Part shown: positions 41,861 through 42,169 of the stretch, piece by piece
How positions within the stretch are numbered: position 1 is the stretch's first letter
Layout: the number at the start of each line of letters is the position of its first letter
Assembly (NCBI GenBank): GCA_035565335.1
Contig: DATMSO010000058.1
Span: 1 to 42,169, forward strand
Length of the DNA: 42,169 nt
From: Methylovorus sp035565335
Lineage (GTDB): Bacteria; Pseudomonadota; Gammaproteobacteria; Burkholderiales; Methylophilaceae
Direction: 5' to 3'
Program-made: the position numbers and the translations under genes
Notes under the pieces: generated by a model
What the model was told of the DNA's origin: nothing
What the model saw: the letters and a program-made list of their open reading frames with translations, nothing else
The model's database searches: none

Positions 41861-42169
41861 TTAATGGTTTTGCGGTGGCAGGAAGCGCGCCACCAGATCG
41901 CACACTTTATGCACCGCACCACCGGCGCTACGGCTGAATTCAATCGCGGCCCAGCCCATGGCCTGCCTGGCCTCGGCATCGCCAAACAGCCGCTGCATAG
42001 CCTTGGCCAGTTCGCCTGAATCCCGAACCCGCCAGGCCGCACGATCGGCAATGGCAAACTCGGCTGCCGCTTCAAAATTGAAGGTATGCGGCCCAACCAA
42101 CACCGGCTTGCCCATGGCGCAGGCTTCAATCAGATTCTGCCCGCCATAAGGCAGCAAACTGCCTCCAAT
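41861..42169 (-). CDS. waaA: 3-deoxy-D-manno-octulosonic acid transferase WaaA (KdtA), C-terminal part
   Basis: This gene enters from the right edge on the minus strand; 102 C-terminal residues are visible. The GGSLLPYGGQNLIEACAMGKPVLVGPHTFNFEAAAEFAI region is the conserved GT-B end of WaaA, which adds Kdo to lipid A at the inner membrane. The stop codon is TAA at 41861-41863. It is convergent with the gene ending at 41732; no terminator hairpin is visible in the 128-bp gap. Confidence 0.92.
   Translation of the reverse strand: MGGSLLPYGGQNLIEACAMGKPVLVGPHTFNFEAAAEFAIADRAAWRVRDSGELAKAMQRLFGDAEARQAMGWAAIEFSRSAGGAVHKVCDLVARFLPPQNH

Overview
The window is a chromosomal segment of a betaproteobacterium, most likely a methylotroph of the Methylophilaceae (Methylophilus, Methylovorus or Methylobacillus type). 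The grounds are a Fae-family (formaldehyde-activating enzyme) homologue, the betaproteobacterial GshA type followed directly by gshB, the lptM-lysA pair, and a generally betaproteobacterial housekeeping set. Coding density is high and many neighbours overlap by 1-14 nt. I saw no tRNA, rRNA, CRISPR array, insertion sequence or phage gene. Genus-level placement is inference.

Layout. 1-2100: the end of glnK, then amtB and its terminator, followed by a 400-bp gap holding an NtrC-like site, a canonical sigma54 promoter and a second terminator about 100 nt downstream. This is best read as a nitrogen-controlled small RNA. 2153-4367: gshA-gshB, glutathione synthesis. 4366-11349 (minus): the minor-pilin operon pilE-fimT-pilV-pilW-pilX-pilY1, ended by a hairpin that begins on the gshB stop codon. 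11520-12987: lptM-lysA. 13091-16538: purU (minus), a membrane-anchored GyrI-like protein coupled to a CobD/CbiB-like membrane protein, then ispH. 16600-18861: DoxX, a small lipoprotein, a GNAT enzyme, the Fae homologue and a small periplasmic protein. 18984-26657 (minus): SulP transporter, mutY, AsmA, ExoD, UppP and a YidB/DUF937 protein. 26723-30409 (minus): a pseudouridine synthase with a long Arg-rich tail, then thiC with a TPP riboswitch and its promoter.

30444-39716 is the most unusual part. A minus-strand operon encodes a thermostable-hemolysin-family (GNAT-fold) protein, an acyl-activating ANL ligase, a heme-oxygenase-like diiron protein (HDO), a short-chain dehydrogenase and a periplasmic TPR protein, packed with ATGA overlaps and closed by a terminator. 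A good sigma54 promoter lies just upstream. Next to it are a porin and a small PstS-like binding protein, divergent from a sensor kinase and an NtrC-family regulator carrying GAFTGA. Together this looks like a signal-responsive, sigma54-driven pathway that makes or modifies an acyl metabolite. I know of no described product for it.

39822-42169: a PCMT-family methyltransferase with a strong sigma70 promoter, an isochorismatase-like hydrolase, an unrecognised membrane-anchored protein and the C-terminal part of waaA (minus) at the window edge.

All assignments come from reading the sequence; no database search was run. Remarks on family residues rely on remembered family knowledge.
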